In this document: positions 31,851-39,240 of the stretch, one piece after another
Position numbering within the stretch: position 1 is the first letter of the stretch
Layout: each line of letters starts with the position of its first letter
Assembly: GCA_028695415.1 (NCBI GenBank)
Contig: JAQVIY010000001.1
Location: forward strand, 1 to 46,783
From: Minisyncoccota bacterium
GTDB lineage: Bacteria > Patescibacteriota > Minisyncoccia > Phycocordibacterales > Phycocordibacteraceae
DNA length: 46,783 bases
Direction of reading: 5' to 3'
Made by a program: the position numbers and the translations under genes
The notes under the pieces: generated by a model
Databases searched by the model: none
What the model was told of the DNA's origin: nothing
Seen by the model: the letters and a program-made list of their open reading frames with translations, nothing else

Positions 31851-32543
31851 TCAGAGCTTCTCGGGGCATTTCCCGTCAATCAAGTCATTACGTTTGATGA
31901 GCTTGTATTGAATCGAGAATGACCCCTTTTCGCTCCTGAACAACATCTTTCTGCCCACCCACTGGGTTAGAAGCAGCGAGTCTGTCGGCATCACTACGGC
32001 GCAGAATTCGAACACGTTCTCCTCCACCGATTCTCCCGGTGAAGAAAAAATGCCTTCTTCGGTTATCGTGCAGGCGCCGACCTTGCTGCTACTGTAGGGC
32101 GGACACTCTTCCGGTTGTGGCGAGGATGTTTTCTCCCCCCACGCGAGATGCACAAGCGGCATGGCAATGAAGAGTCCTGCCGCAAGCCACACGAGAGCCT
32201 GTTGCACCTTACCGGCCTTTTCCACGGCCTCCTTTTCCTTCGGAATGACGGAAAGGAGGAAGTAGGCGAGACCGAGAGAGAACAGGATCCACAGCCAGTA
32301 CTTCTTGCTGAACGCCCATACGACTCCGGCAGAGGGCGCCTGCAGATCTACTTCGGCGCCGGTACGTGCAAGCACGAACACGATGAGCAGCATGAGCACT
32401 CCGGCGGCAATACCGATCGAGCGTGCGCGACCTGCGATCTTCTGCTTAATCGTCTCGATGCTTCCGCCGGAAACAGCGACAGCAACGAAGGTGACTGCGG
32501 CCACGAGTCCGACCAACAAAAACAACCAGTTGAGCATTGTCAT
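31851..32543 (-). CDS. Membrane protein, unknown function
   Basis: 230 residues with four hydrophobic helices (~4-22, 40-60, 82-101, 118-135), then an outer C-terminal domain of about 95 residues with three or four cysteines (EECPPYSSSKVGACTI, EFCAVVM, KCPEKL) that could form disulfides. No family recognised. Overlaps the SPFH gene by 4 bp (ATGA), so the two products are probably made together and may form a complex. Confidence 0.78.
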   Translation of the reverse strand: MTMLNWLFLLVGLVAAVTFVAVAVSGGSIETIKQKIAGRARSIGIAAGVLMLLIVFVLARTGAEVDLQAPSAGVVWAFSKKYWLWILFSLGLAYFLLSVIPKEKEAVEKAGKVQQALVWLAAGLFIAMPLVHLAWGEKTSSPQPEECPPYSSSKVGACTITEEGIFSSPGESVEENVFEFCAVVMPTDSLLLTQWVGRKMLFRSEKGSFSIQYKLIKRNDLIDGKCPEKL

Positions 32544-33469
32544 GGTTTCTCTCCTTGCGTATGGGCGTTGCCGCCAAGGTTGAGGGTGTATATCGTGTTT
32601 TTGAGGTTTTCACCGACGAGAGTCATCGCCGGCTTGACCTCACGGAGTGTGTCCAGACCGCGTTGCGTTTCAAAGATTGCACGAGCTTCTGTTGCTGAAA
32701 CCCCAAGCTTTTCCTGTATCTCCTTAATGGGCTTCCAGTATCCGGCAGCACGAAGCTCATTCTCCCTAGCTTCCTGTTCGCCACGGAAGGCGAGTTCGCG
32801 CATCTGGATTACTTCTGGAGGAAGATCGACATCTTCGATCGTGAGAAACTCACCTTCGGGTGTCGGATAAACACCGATAGCCCTAAGTTCATCATGAACA
32901 GTTTCGAGAACCTTGTTCGCGATAGCAGCACGATCGACGCTCGTATTGATTTCCTCCAATGTTTTTGCCTGAAGCAGTGGTCGCAGAGCACTGTCGACGA
33001 GACCGTCGATTCGCTCAAGCGGCTTATCGTAGGCGTATGCCCATTTGAGAATATCTTCGCGCAATTCTTTCCACTGCTCGTTCTTCACGTTTTCAGGGTT
33101 GCCGATATGGAACCAGACGCTTGCTTCGATAGGTGCTGAAGCACCGCCCAAGAAATCCATCACTGCACGCTCGGTACGGCCGTTCTCGTTCGTGTACATC
33201 CTCAGGCGCTGAGTCTTGAGAACTCCGCGAGTTGAAAAACTATCCACACCGATGACGCGGATATTCCATCCCTTGAAGAACACGGTACGAAACTTGCCGA
33301 ACCGTTCGATCACTGCGAATTCGCGTTGACCGAGAATTATGGATCCTGCACCGACACAGTACCCGACCCACGCGAACGCGAGTCCGAATCCTGCGCCCCA
33401 TACGCCAGTCATCATGCCGACGGAAATCGACAGTGCTGCTGGCACAAACCATACGATAGCTAACCACAT
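32540..33469 (-). CDS. SPFH/Band 7-domain protein
   Basis: 309 residues. Two short N-terminal hydrophobic segments (residues 3-22, 26-44) anchor it, then a stomatin/prohibitin-like domain: IILGQREFAVIERFGKFRTVFFKGWNIRVIGVDSFSTRGVLKTQRL. A helical region with EARENELRAAGYWKPIKEIQEKL follows. These proteins scaffold membrane microdomains and regulate proteases or channels. It has a good ribosome-binding site (AAGGAG) and a leader of about 50 bases, and is translationally coupled to the membrane protein downstream. Confidence 0.87.
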   Translation of the reverse strand: MWLAIVWFVPAALSISVGMMTGVWGAGFGLAFAWVGYCVGAGSIILGQREFAVIERFGKFRTVFFKGWNIRVIGVDSFSTRGVLKTQRLRMYTNENGRTERAVMDFLGGASAPIEASVWFHIGNPENVKNEQWKELREDILKWAYAYDKPLERIDGLVDSALRPLLQAKTLEEINTSVDRAAIANKVLETVHDELRAIGVYPTPEGEFLTIEDVDLPPEVIQMRELAFRGEQEARENELRAAGYWKPIKEIQEKLGVSATEARAIFETQRGLDTLREVKPAMTLVGENLKNTIYTLNLGGNAHTQGEKP

Positions 33470-33526
33470 GACCTTCTCCTTCTTGAGAGTTTATAGGTGG
33501 GCGAAATGAACCTCGCTCTGGCGTAT

Positions 33527-33554
33527 ATGATACACGAAACTACAGAAAAGTCAA
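33527..33554 (-). promoter_or_regulatory. Promoter of the SPFH operon
   Basis: Minus strand TTGACT, 16-base spacer, TATCAT. The -35 lies 2 bp past the tRNA-Leu 3' end. Confidence 0.65.
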
Positions 33555-33556
33555 GG

Positions 33557-33638
33557 TGCTGGGAGAGAGACTCGAACTCTCATGGGTTGCCCCGCTAGCT
33601 CCTAAGGCTAGTGCGTCTACCAATTTCGCCATCCCAGC
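33557..33638 (-). tRNA. tRNA-Leu(TAG)
   Basis: 82 nt. Acceptor GCTGGGA/TCCCAGC, anticodon loop CTTAGGA (TAG), class II variable arm, T-loop GTTCGAGTC. Discriminator A, then CCT, so CCA is not fully encoded. Confidence 0.95.
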
Positions 33639-33671
33639 GATACAGCACTTCCAAAGCATACTATGTTCTGC

Positions 33672-33718
33672 TATATTTTTCTTACGCGCCTATATCTTCG
33701 CAGACTCGATATAGGCGC
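33672..33718 (+). promoter_or_regulatory. tRNA-Lys promoter and leader hairpin
   Basis: An extended -10 TGcTATATT at 33672-33677 is followed by a perfect 11-bp hairpin (33686-33696 with 33708-33718). The hairpin arm begins GCGCCTATA, the same nine bases as the tRNA-Lys 5' end at 33767. Confidence 0.5.
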
Positions 33719-33766
33719 TCGTTCGGAGAGAAAGAACCCGAGGACGGTTCCTTTCTTCCTCACTTC

Positions 33767-33839
33767 GCGCCTATAGCTCAGTTGGTAGAGCAGCTCCCTC
33801 TTAAGGAGACGGTCCCAGGTTCGAGCCCTGGTAGGCGCA
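33767..33839 (+). tRNA. tRNA-Lys(CTT)
   Basis: 73 nt. Acceptor GCGCCTA/TAGGCGC, anticodon loop CTCTTAA (CTT), T-arm CCAGG-TTCGAGC-CCTGG. Discriminator A, no encoded CCA. Its 3' end is duplicated downstream. Confidence 0.95.
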
Positions 33840-34013
33840 CTCGTAAACGAAGTGTGGCTGGTGCGTCTAAGCGTGTCTGGGAGACACGCATCCAGGGTGA
33901 GAAGACCTTGCGAGCTGACTTCGGAGTCTGCGACGAAGTATCCGCAAGGTGTACTGTTCCTGTAAGGAAAGAGCCCTGGTAGGCGCACTCGTAAACGAAG
34001 TGTGACTGGTGCG
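33823..34013. repeat. Direct repeat of the tRNA-Lys 3' end
   Basis: A 43-bp segment covering the tRNA 3' end and its flank (33823-33865) recurs at 33971-34013 with one mismatch. The copy ends 1 bp before the murI stop codon. Each copy has a small inverted repeat TAGGCGCAC/GTGCG(C/T)CTA. The 105 bp between contain GCGTGTCT/AGACACGC and ACCTTGCG/CGCAAGGT hairpins and no gene. Confidence 0.9.
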
Positions 34014-34014
34014 C

Positions 34015-34836
34015 CTAGCCGAGAGATACTTTCTCAACTTCGATATCTCTCTCGAAGAGTTTGCTGCCGAGACGTTTGAAAGTGTCTGTGGCATCAGTCG
34101 AAAAGAAGCGGATACTCCCGCCCTTACTGAGTCCCGCTTCAAGCTCGGGGTGCCGCGCAAGGTACGCTCTGAGTTTATCGGGCACCACGGCCGCGCTCGA
34201 AATGATAGTGACATTCGGCCCAACGATAGTGCGTATCTGACTCTCAAGAATGCCGTAGTGCGTACAACCGAGGATAAGCGTGTCGATGTGTTCGCGAAGA
34301 AGGGGAGCGAGATACCGCTCGAGTACGGTGAACGTTTCTGGTGAGTCCTGCTCGCCCGACTCGACGATGGGGACGAGGAGCGGGCACGCGTTCTGGAACA
34401 CCTGCACTCCCTGATCAAACTTCGCGAGCTCACGCGTATAAGCTCCCGAGGCCACGGTACCCGTGGTCGCGATGACACCTATTTTCTTACCGCTGCTTTT
34501 TTCCATCGCGTCTTCGGCCGCGGGGATAAGAACGCCGAGTACGCGTTTATCGGGCGCATACCTTGGCAGGTATTCTTGCTGGATCTTCCGCAACGCTTCA
34601 CTCGACGCGGTGTTACAAGCAAGAATAACGAGCTCGCAGTCGTGAGCGAAGAGGAATTCGACTGCCTGCTTCGTGAATGCATATATCGTCTCTTGTGAAC
34701 GATCGCCATACGGCGCACGCGCCGTGTCGCCGAGATACAGATACTCGTACTCGGGGAGCGCCGCTACGATGGCTCGCGTGACATCGAGCCCGCCGAATCC
34801 GGAGTCAAAAATCCCTATGCGTTTCTCTTGTGACAT
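34015..34836 (-). CDS. murI: Glutamate racemase
   Basis: 273 residues from MSQEKRIGIF (34836). It makes D-glutamate for peptidoglycan. Seen: IGIFDSGFGGLDV with catalytic-site Asp-Ser, first cysteine LVILACNTASSEAL, GVIATTGTVASGAY, second cysteine ILGCTHYGI. Complete and of normal length. The ATG lies only 2 bases past the 3' end of the upstream tRNA-Leu, so processing of a tRNA-murI transcript would yield a nearly leaderless mRNA. No Shine-Dalgarno site is possible in between. Confidence 0.95.
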   Translation of the reverse strand: MSQEKRIGIFDSGFGGLDVTRAIVAALPEYEYLYLGDTARAPYGDRSQETIYAFTKQAVEFLFAHDCELVILACNTASSEALRKIQQEYLPRYAPDKRVLGVLIPAAEDAMEKSSGKKIGVIATTGTVASGAYTRELAKFDQGVQVFQNACPLLVPIVESGEQDSPETFTVLERYLAPLLREHIDTLILGCTHYGILESQIRTIVGPNVTIISSAAVVPDKLRAYLARHPELEAGLSKGGSIRFFSTDATDTFKRLGSKLFERDIEVEKVSLG

Positions 34837-34838
34837 TG

Positions 34839-34925
34839 TGCCGAGAGTGGGACTCGAACCCACACGAGCCGGCTAAGGCTCACAACGTTTTAAGCGTCGC
34901 GTGTCTACCATTCCACCATCTCGAC
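34839..34925 (-). tRNA. tRNA-Leu(TAA)
   Basis: 87 nt, class II. Acceptor GTCGAGA/TCTCGGC, anticodon loop CTTAAAA (TAA), T-loop GTTCGAGTC, discriminator A. The 5' 53 nt overlap the end of the HNH gene, and the 3' end is 2 bases from the murI start. Confidence 0.95.
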
Positions 34926-35397
34926 GAACACCCTTATTTTTACCACGATGAGTGGACTTCATGCTATGGCAGTTAGGACAGAGGATACGAAGATTCTCAA
35001 GTCGATTATCATACCGATCTCCATTGATATGATCGAGTTCGATTGGTATTCGTCCGTCTGGGCTCATTTTAGACCAACCGCACTCCTCACATTTCGCCGA
35101 TTTTAGACCGGCTTCAAACAATCGTCGTTTTAGTCGATAGAGACCATATTGGCTATTTTGAACTAAAAGCTCATCCAATTTATATTTCGGCTCTTTGGGT
35201 ACTTTAAGACCTTTATTCCAGGCATTACCTTTGAAGTGAGAGGTATCGATAGTATTATCTCTTATGGCTCTGGAAATCTGCACATAATTACCGCCGGCAG
35301 GAATCAATCCAACTTCTCTAATAGTTTGTCTGATACTAAAAGAATTTCTTACCGCTTTACGAAGCTGTTCAATTGTCCAAGTTCGATGTGCGCTCAT
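34873..35397 (-). CDS. HN​H homing-type endonuclease overlapping tRNA-Leu
   Basis: 174 residues. N-terminal helical DNA-binding region (TIEQLRKAVRNSFSIRQTIREVG), then an HNH nuclease: zinc cysteines CEECG (103, 106), IELDHINGDRYDNRLENLRILCPNCH with His123, Asn131 and the CPNCH knuckle (140-144). The last 17 residues, from about 158 on, are encoded by the tRNA-Leu gene itself; the stop lies inside the tRNA. Base composition is much more A+T-rich than its neighbours. It behaves like a mobile nuclease gene inserted between tRNA-Cys and tRNA-Leu. Consensus -10 TATAAT ends 6 bases before the ATG. Confidence 0.85.
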   Translation of the reverse strand: MSAHRTWTIEQLRKAVRNSFSIRQTIREVGLIPAGGNYVQISRAIRDNTIDTSHFKGNAWNKGLKVPKEPKYKLDELLVQNSQYGLYRLKRRLFEAGLKSAKCEECGWSKMSPDGRIPIELDHINGDRYDNRLENLRILCPNCHSMKSTHRGKNKGVRRDGGMVDTRRLKRCEP

Positions 35398-35403
35398 AAA
35401 CCC

Positions 35404-35409
35404 ATTATA
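35404..35409 (-). promoter_or_regulatory. Extended -10 TATAAT of the HNH gene
   Basis: TGaTATAAT ends exactly 6 bases before ATG 35397: leaderless transcript predicted. It could also drive tRNA-Leu and murI. Confidence 0.65.
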
Positions 35410-35457
35410 TCAAATGGGACGCGCGTATGAATACCTATCCACATAAGATTACCTTTG

Positions 35458-35529
35458 AGGCCAGGGCGGGAATTGAACCCGCGCATCGCGGTTTTGCAGA
35501 CCGCTGTGTTACCACTTCACCACCTGGCC
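35458..35529 (-). tRNA. tRNA-Cys(GCA)
   Basis: 72 nt. Acceptor GGCCAGG/CCTGGCC, anticodon loop CTGCAAA (GCA), T-loop GTTCAATTC. Discriminator T, as in most bacterial tRNA-Cys. No encoded CCA. Confidence 0.95.
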
Positions 35530-35543
35530 ATCTTCTTATGATA

Positions 35544-35885
35544 CTAGATTTTTGAAAACTCGTTCGCCGGTGCCCCGTCCTCTTCGCCGTTGTCTAAAAG
35601 GAAATCGACGCGGGGAAGGCGCATATGCACGTGTGCTTTCAAATGATCCGAGAATGCCTCGCGTTTACGCGCGAGAAGATTCATCGCCGCCTGTGCCTTC
35701 TCGATAGGGAAGACGCTCACAAAGACGAGCATGCGGTCGCCGTGCGCGATACTCTGCGCACGAATGACGGTGATAAGCGATTCGGAACCGGCTTCGCGGG
35801 AGATGAACTGAGCCGCTTCGTGCGCGACAATTTCCTCGGCACGATTCGCTTGTTTACGCGGTTCACGCATCGGAGATGGACTCAT
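35544..35885 (-). CDS. rbfA: Ribosome-binding factor A
   Basis: 113 residues, one KH-type domain. REPRKQANRAEEIVAHEAAQFI then LITVIRAQSIAHGDRMLVFVSVFPIEKAQAAMNLLARKREAFSDHLKAHVHMRLPRVDFLLDNGEE matches RbfA, which helps late 30S maturation. It starts inside the infB stop (4-bp ATGA overlap), the normal infB-rbfA order. Confidence 0.9.
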   Translation of the reverse strand: MSPSPMREPRKQANRAEEIVAHEAAQFISREAGSESLITVIRAQSIAHGDRMLVFVSVFPIEKAQAAMNLLARKREAFSDHLKAHVHMRLPRVDFLLDNGEEDGAPANEFSKI

Positions 35886-37351
35886 AGGTCAGTAACGACG
35901 AACGCGACGACCTCGTCTCCGTAGGTTGGCGTCTCGCGCGTCTCAATCTCCATACCAAAGTCGCCTTCGATGTGGATTTCTTTCACATCAGCGCGCGCTT
36001 GCTGAAGGTTCGTGATGCTGCCTCGTGCGATTTCAACATCATCGCGCACGAGCTTCATCCGGTCGCCGAGGGTGAGCGTCCCCGAGAGGTGGCGCGCGCC
36101 GAGCACCTGCTTCTTCCCGCTTCCCGAGAAAAGCTTGAGCACCTTTGCTCGCCCGAGCTCTTTTTCGGTCGCGACTTTCGGCACGCTCGCCTCAAGAAGC
36201 TCCTTTACCTTTGTCGAGAGCTCGTAAATTATCGTGAAGGTCTCGACGGCGACATGGTCACGTTCGGCGAGATCGCGCGCGATGGCATCGGTGCCCGTAT
36301 GAAAGGCGATGATGACTGCGCCCGACGCGTATGCTGTCTTCACATCATTCTCTGATACGCTGCCGACACCCGATGCGACGATGCGGATGGCGGCGCGTTC
36401 AAGGGTTATCTTCGCGAGCTCGTGGAGTATCGCGTCGACCGAGCCGGCGACATCCGCTTTCACAATAAGCGGGAGCTCAGTGATGCCCTCGCTCGCGGCG
36501 ACTCGTTCGGGCGTTGCCGCAAGCTCCTTAGCATTCTCTTTTGCGAGCGTCTCAGCCTCCTTCTTATTCTTCACGACGCTGAAGAGCGCGCCGGCAGTCG
36601 GCAACGAGCTGAAGCCGGAGATGCGCGCCGGCTCCGAGGGGCCGGCGGCTTCGACGCGTGCGCCGCGAAAGTCTTCAATGAATCGTATCGGCGCATACGC
36701 CTCGCCCGCGACGACGAATCCGTCGAGCGACAGTGTGCCGTCCTTTACGATAAGCGTCGCCGAAGCCCCGCGCTTCGGGTCTTGGGTCGACTCGAGCACG
36801 AAGCCCTCGGCAGAAGCATCGGGGTCGGCGGTGAGCTCATTCAAGTCAGAAGCAAGGAGTACAAGGTCGAGGAGCTCAGGGATACCCTCGCCGGTTTTCG
36901 AGGAGATAAGAGCGTAGGCGATGTCGCCACCCATGCCCTCGATAAATATCTCGTGCTCGAGAAGCGAGGTCTTAGTGCGTTCAATGTCGGCGTTGTTCTT
37001 ATCTATCTTTGTTATCGCGACGATGTAGGGGATGTTCGCCTCTTTGATAGCGGTGAGCGCATCGAGTGTTTGCGGCATCACCCCTTCGTCGGCGGCGATG
37101 ATAAGGATAGCGATATCTGCCGCTGCCGCGCCGCGCGTGCGGATAGTCTTGAACGCTTCGTGTCCGGGGGTATCGAGGAAGGTTATCGGGCGGCCGTTAT
37201 GCAGGGCGATGTATGCCGCGACGTGCTGGGTGATACCGCCCGCTTCACCCGCGACGACATTTGCCTTCCGGATGTAATCCAAGAGGGAGGACTTGCCATG
37301 ATCTATATGGCCCATCACTGCGATGACGGGCGGTCGTTCTGTCCGCGCCAT
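35882..37351 (-). CDS. infB: Translation initiation factor IF-2, short form
   Basis: 489 residues from [22 protein letters not shown] (37351). GGAAG lies 5 bases before this ATG; an ATG four codons upstream (37363) is the alternative. GTPase motifs [17 protein letters not shown] and ITKIDK are present, followed by domain II ([18 protein letters not shown]), domain III and the fMet-tRNA-binding C-terminal domain ([20 protein letters not shown]...). The long N-terminal region of E. coli IF-2 is absent, as is usual in patescibacteria. Translationally coupled to rbfA. Confidence 0.94.
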   Translation of the reverse strand: MARTERPPVIAVMGHIDHGKSSLLDYIRKANVVAGEAGGITQHVAAYIALHNGRPITFLDTPGHEAFKTIRTRGAAAADIAILIIAADEGVMPQTLDALTAIKEANIPYIVAITKIDKNNADIERTKTSLLEHEIFIEGMGGDIAYALISSKTGEGIPELLDLVLLASDLNELTADPDASAEGFVLESTQDPKRGASATLIVKDGTLSLDGFVVAGEAYAPIRFIEDFRGARVEAAGPSEPARISGFSSLPTAGALFSVVKNKKEAETLAKENAKELAATPERVAASEGITELPLIVKADVAGSVDAILHELAKITLERAAIRIVASGVGSVSENDVKTAYASGAVIIAFHTGTDAIARDLAERDHVAVETFTIIYELSTKVKELLEASVPKVATEKELGRAKVLKLFSGSGKKQVLGARHLSGTLTLGDRMKLVRDDVEIARGSITNLQQARADVKEIHIEGDFGMEIETRETPTYGDEVVAFVVTDL

Positions 37352-37390
37352 AGTGTCTTCCATTTCATCACAAAAATCGCAGGAGCACAA

Positions 37391-37426
37391 CCAATAAAGA
37401 AACTCGCCGGTTTGGATTCCGGCGAG
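37391..37426 (-). terminator. Terminator of the NUDIX-like gene
   Basis: CTCGCCGG/CCGGCGAG stem (37403-37426), followed on the minus strand by TTTCTTTATT. Confidence 0.8.
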
Positions 37427-37446
37427 TGAAGATGAACTTGTACGGC

Positions 37447-37920
37447 TTACGCTTTCTTGAGCCACGCGATGGCTTCGTTCAGGGCCATGATGTGATAGTG
37501 AGGCCGTCTCAACTGCTCCACTTCTTCAAGCGAGAAAGATGCACGCTCGATCTCCTTTCCCTTCGTGTCGTCGAACGAGGGGACCGTCCAGAGATCGGCG
37601 CGCGCGATGAAGAAGAAGATTGCACCGAAATCCTTTCCTTTCCATACCCTCTGAAAGCACTCGATCTGCTGAATAGCGACAGGACCAAGCCTTTTCGCCA
37701 CAGCGCGTCTGGCTGCCTGTTCCGCGTCCAGAAAATCATCGCGAAGAGTGCTTTTTCTATCGACAGGATAGATATGGCTTTCGGGGAATCTCCAGAACAA
37801 GGATTTTCCCGGTGAACGTTTTGCCGTGAGGGCGAGCCTGCTCGATTCAGGATCTATGAGCACGACGATGACCGAGTCAGGTCGTTTTTGCCCAAGGTCC
37901 GGTACTTCGTAGCCAGTCAT
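37447..37920 (-). CDS. NUDIX-like protein, catalytic box degenerate
   Basis: 157 residues. The overall order resembles a NUDIX hydrolase: SVIVVLIDPESSRLALTAKR, FWRFPESHIYP, a helix AEQAARRAVAKRLGPVAIQQIECF, KGKDFGAIFFFIARAD, and EVEQLRRPHYHIMALNEAIAWL. The NUDIX box (GX5EX7REUXEEXGU) is mostly lost: REXXEE is replaced by RRAVAKRLG. If it is a NUDIX protein it likely lacks pyrophosphatase activity. It has its own promoter with a leader and Shine-Dalgarno (GGGAG), and a terminator, so it is monocistronic. Confidence 0.6.
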   Translation of the reverse strand: MTGYEVPDLGQKRPDSVIVVLIDPESSRLALTAKRSPGKSLFWRFPESHIYPVDRKSTLRDDFLDAEQAARRAVAKRLGPVAIQQIECFQRVWKGKDFGAIFFFIARADLWTVPSFDDTKGKEIERASFSLEEVEQLRRPHYHIMALNEAIAWLKKA

Positions 37921-37972
37921 TGAGAATCTCCCAGTGGTTGAACAGCAGACGAATACACTATTTCTGAAAGAT

Positions 37973-38002
37973 GTTCTACCACGTATACAGCATTTATGTC
38001 AA
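37973..38002 (-). promoter_or_regulatory. Promoter of the NUDIX-like gene
   Basis: TTGACA, 18-base spacer, TAGAAC on the minus strand, about 50 bases before ATG 37920. Confidence 0.6.
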
Positions 38003-38009
38003 CTTCAGG

Positions 38010-38015
38010 TAGAAT
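38010..38015 (+). promoter_or_regulatory. -10 TAGAAT, 6 bases before the cysteine desulfurase-like gene
   Basis: TAGAAT ends 6 bases before ATG 38022. It forms an inverted GGTAGAA pair with the -10 of the divergent NUDIX-like promoter. Confidence 0.5.
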
Positions 38016-38021
38016 GAGCCT

Positions 38022-39227
38022 ATGTGGTGGAAACGAAGAATCTATCTCGACCGTGCTGCCGGCATGAGCGGTAATCCGTCATCATTGCACGAGGAGGGTC
38101 GGCGAGCGAAGCGGATGCTTGAAGACGCGCGAATAATTGTCGCGCGGCTCGTCGAGGTGCAAGCGGATGATGTCATCTTCACGAGTAGCGCGACCGAGAG
38201 TAATGCGCTCGCTATCCTCGGGCATGTGCGCGCCCTGCGTGCGCTTGCCGGGCCTGATGTGCCGGGGCGGAACAATATGCACGTGCTTTATCTGCCGAGC
38301 GCGCATGCCTCGATAATCGAGAATATGAAAATCCTCGAGAAGGAAGGTGTTGCTGTCGAACCGTTACCGATAACGGATTTCCGTGTTGATACCGCTTTGC
38401 TTACGAAGATGCTCCGACCGGAGACCGTGCTCGTCTCGATGGACGCGGTGTGCGGCGAGACGGGGGTCGTCTGGAATACGCGCGAGGTGGCGGGAATACT
38501 CAAAAAGGGCTACTCCGCCCCGTCAGAAAAAGGAAGCGCTCAGGCCGCGAAACCGATGCAACATCCTTTCTCCGGTATGGCGTCGCGCCCCTTGCTCCAT
38601 GTAGATGCGAGTCAGGCGCCCCTTACCGAAAAGATCACTCGCGCGCATTTCGACGCCGATATGCTCACGTTCGATGCGTCAAAGATTAGCGAGGTGCGCG
38701 GCATCGGCGTTTTGGTCGCCCATCGCACCATTCCGCTTGAACCGTTGTATCGCGGCGGAGGACAGGAGCGAGGGTTGCGGGCGGGAAGCGAATCGCCTGA
38801 ACTCGCGAGAGAGTTTGCTCGCGCTCTTGCCGCCGCCGTGCGCACGCACGACTCCTTCCGCATGCACGCATTCGCTCACCGGGCGAGACTCGCGAAACTT
38901 CTTACGGTACTCATTCCGGACATACAAATACAAGAAGGGAAGGCGCAGGCGCCCCATATCCTCAATCTTTCTCTCCCGGGACGCGATACCGACTACCTCG
39001 TGACGCTCCTTGATGAAGAAGGATTCGCAGTTTCTACACGGAGCGCTTGTGAGACCGATAGCGAGGAGGGTTCTCGGGCCGTTTTCTTCCTCACGGGTGA
39101 CCCCGCGCGCGCCCGTTCGACGCTGCGAGTCTCGTGGGGACCGTCCACCCGCTCCCGGGCATTGATGCGTTTTGCAAAGACTCTTGCGCGCGCGGTCGCG
39201 TTTATTGACAACCCTAGTCGCGGGTAG
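38022..39227 (+). CDS. Cysteine desulfurase-like class V aminotransferase
   Basis: 401-residue PLP enzyme of the NifS/IscS group, which takes sulfur from cysteine for Fe-S clusters and thio-tRNAs. YLDRAAG...GNPSSLHEEGRRA (the usual ~15 residues between AA and GNPSS are missing), TSSATESNAL, MDAVCGETGVVW, HVDASQ (193-198), PLP lysine DASKISEVRGIGVL (Lys221) and STRSACETD with Cys343. An unconserved stretch at residues ~162-191 splits the region before HVDASQ and is bounded by an imperfect inverted repeat at DNA level. Truncated N-terminus and insertion make activity uncertain. No isc/suf genes nearby. Confidence 0.85.
   Translation: MWWKRRIYLDRAAGMSGNPSSLHEEGRRAKRMLEDARIIVARLVEVQADDVIFTSSATESNALAILGHVRALRALAGPDVPGRNNMHVLYLPSAHASIIENMKILEKEGVAVEPLPITDFRVDTALLTKMLRPETVLVSMDAVCGETGVVWNTREVAGILKKGYSAPSEKGSAQAAKPMQHPFSGMASRPLLHVDASQAPLTEKITRAHFDADMLTFDASKISEVRGIGVLVAHRTIPLEPLYRGGGQERGLRAGSESPELAREFARALAAAVRTHDSFRMHAFAHRARLAKLLTVLIPDIQIQEGKAQAPHILNLSLPGRDTDYLVTLLDEEGFAVSTRSACETDSEEGSRAVFFLTGDPARARSTLRVSWGPSTRSRALMRFAKTLARAVAFIDNPSRG
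38507..38590. repeat. Imperfect inverted repeat inside the desulfurase-like gene
   Basis: Segments at 38507-38533 and 38565-38590 pair imperfectly around about 31 bp (GGGC/GCCC ends, AGAAAAAGG/CCTTTCT inner). It coincides with the unconserved 30 residues. Confidence 0.45.
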
Positions 39228-39233
39228 CATTAT
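39205..39233 (+). promoter_or_regulatory. Promoter of the 256-aa protein and clpC
   Basis: TTGACA (perfect), 17-base spacer, CATTAT; the -10 ends 7 bases before ATG 39241. It lies inside the end of the previous gene. Confidence 0.55.
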
Positions 39234-39240
39234 TACGATT

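Noticed and set aside
36422-37429. 335-codon open frame antisense to infB
   Set aside because: Shadow of a conserved gene; no recognised domain, no promoter or ribosome-binding site.
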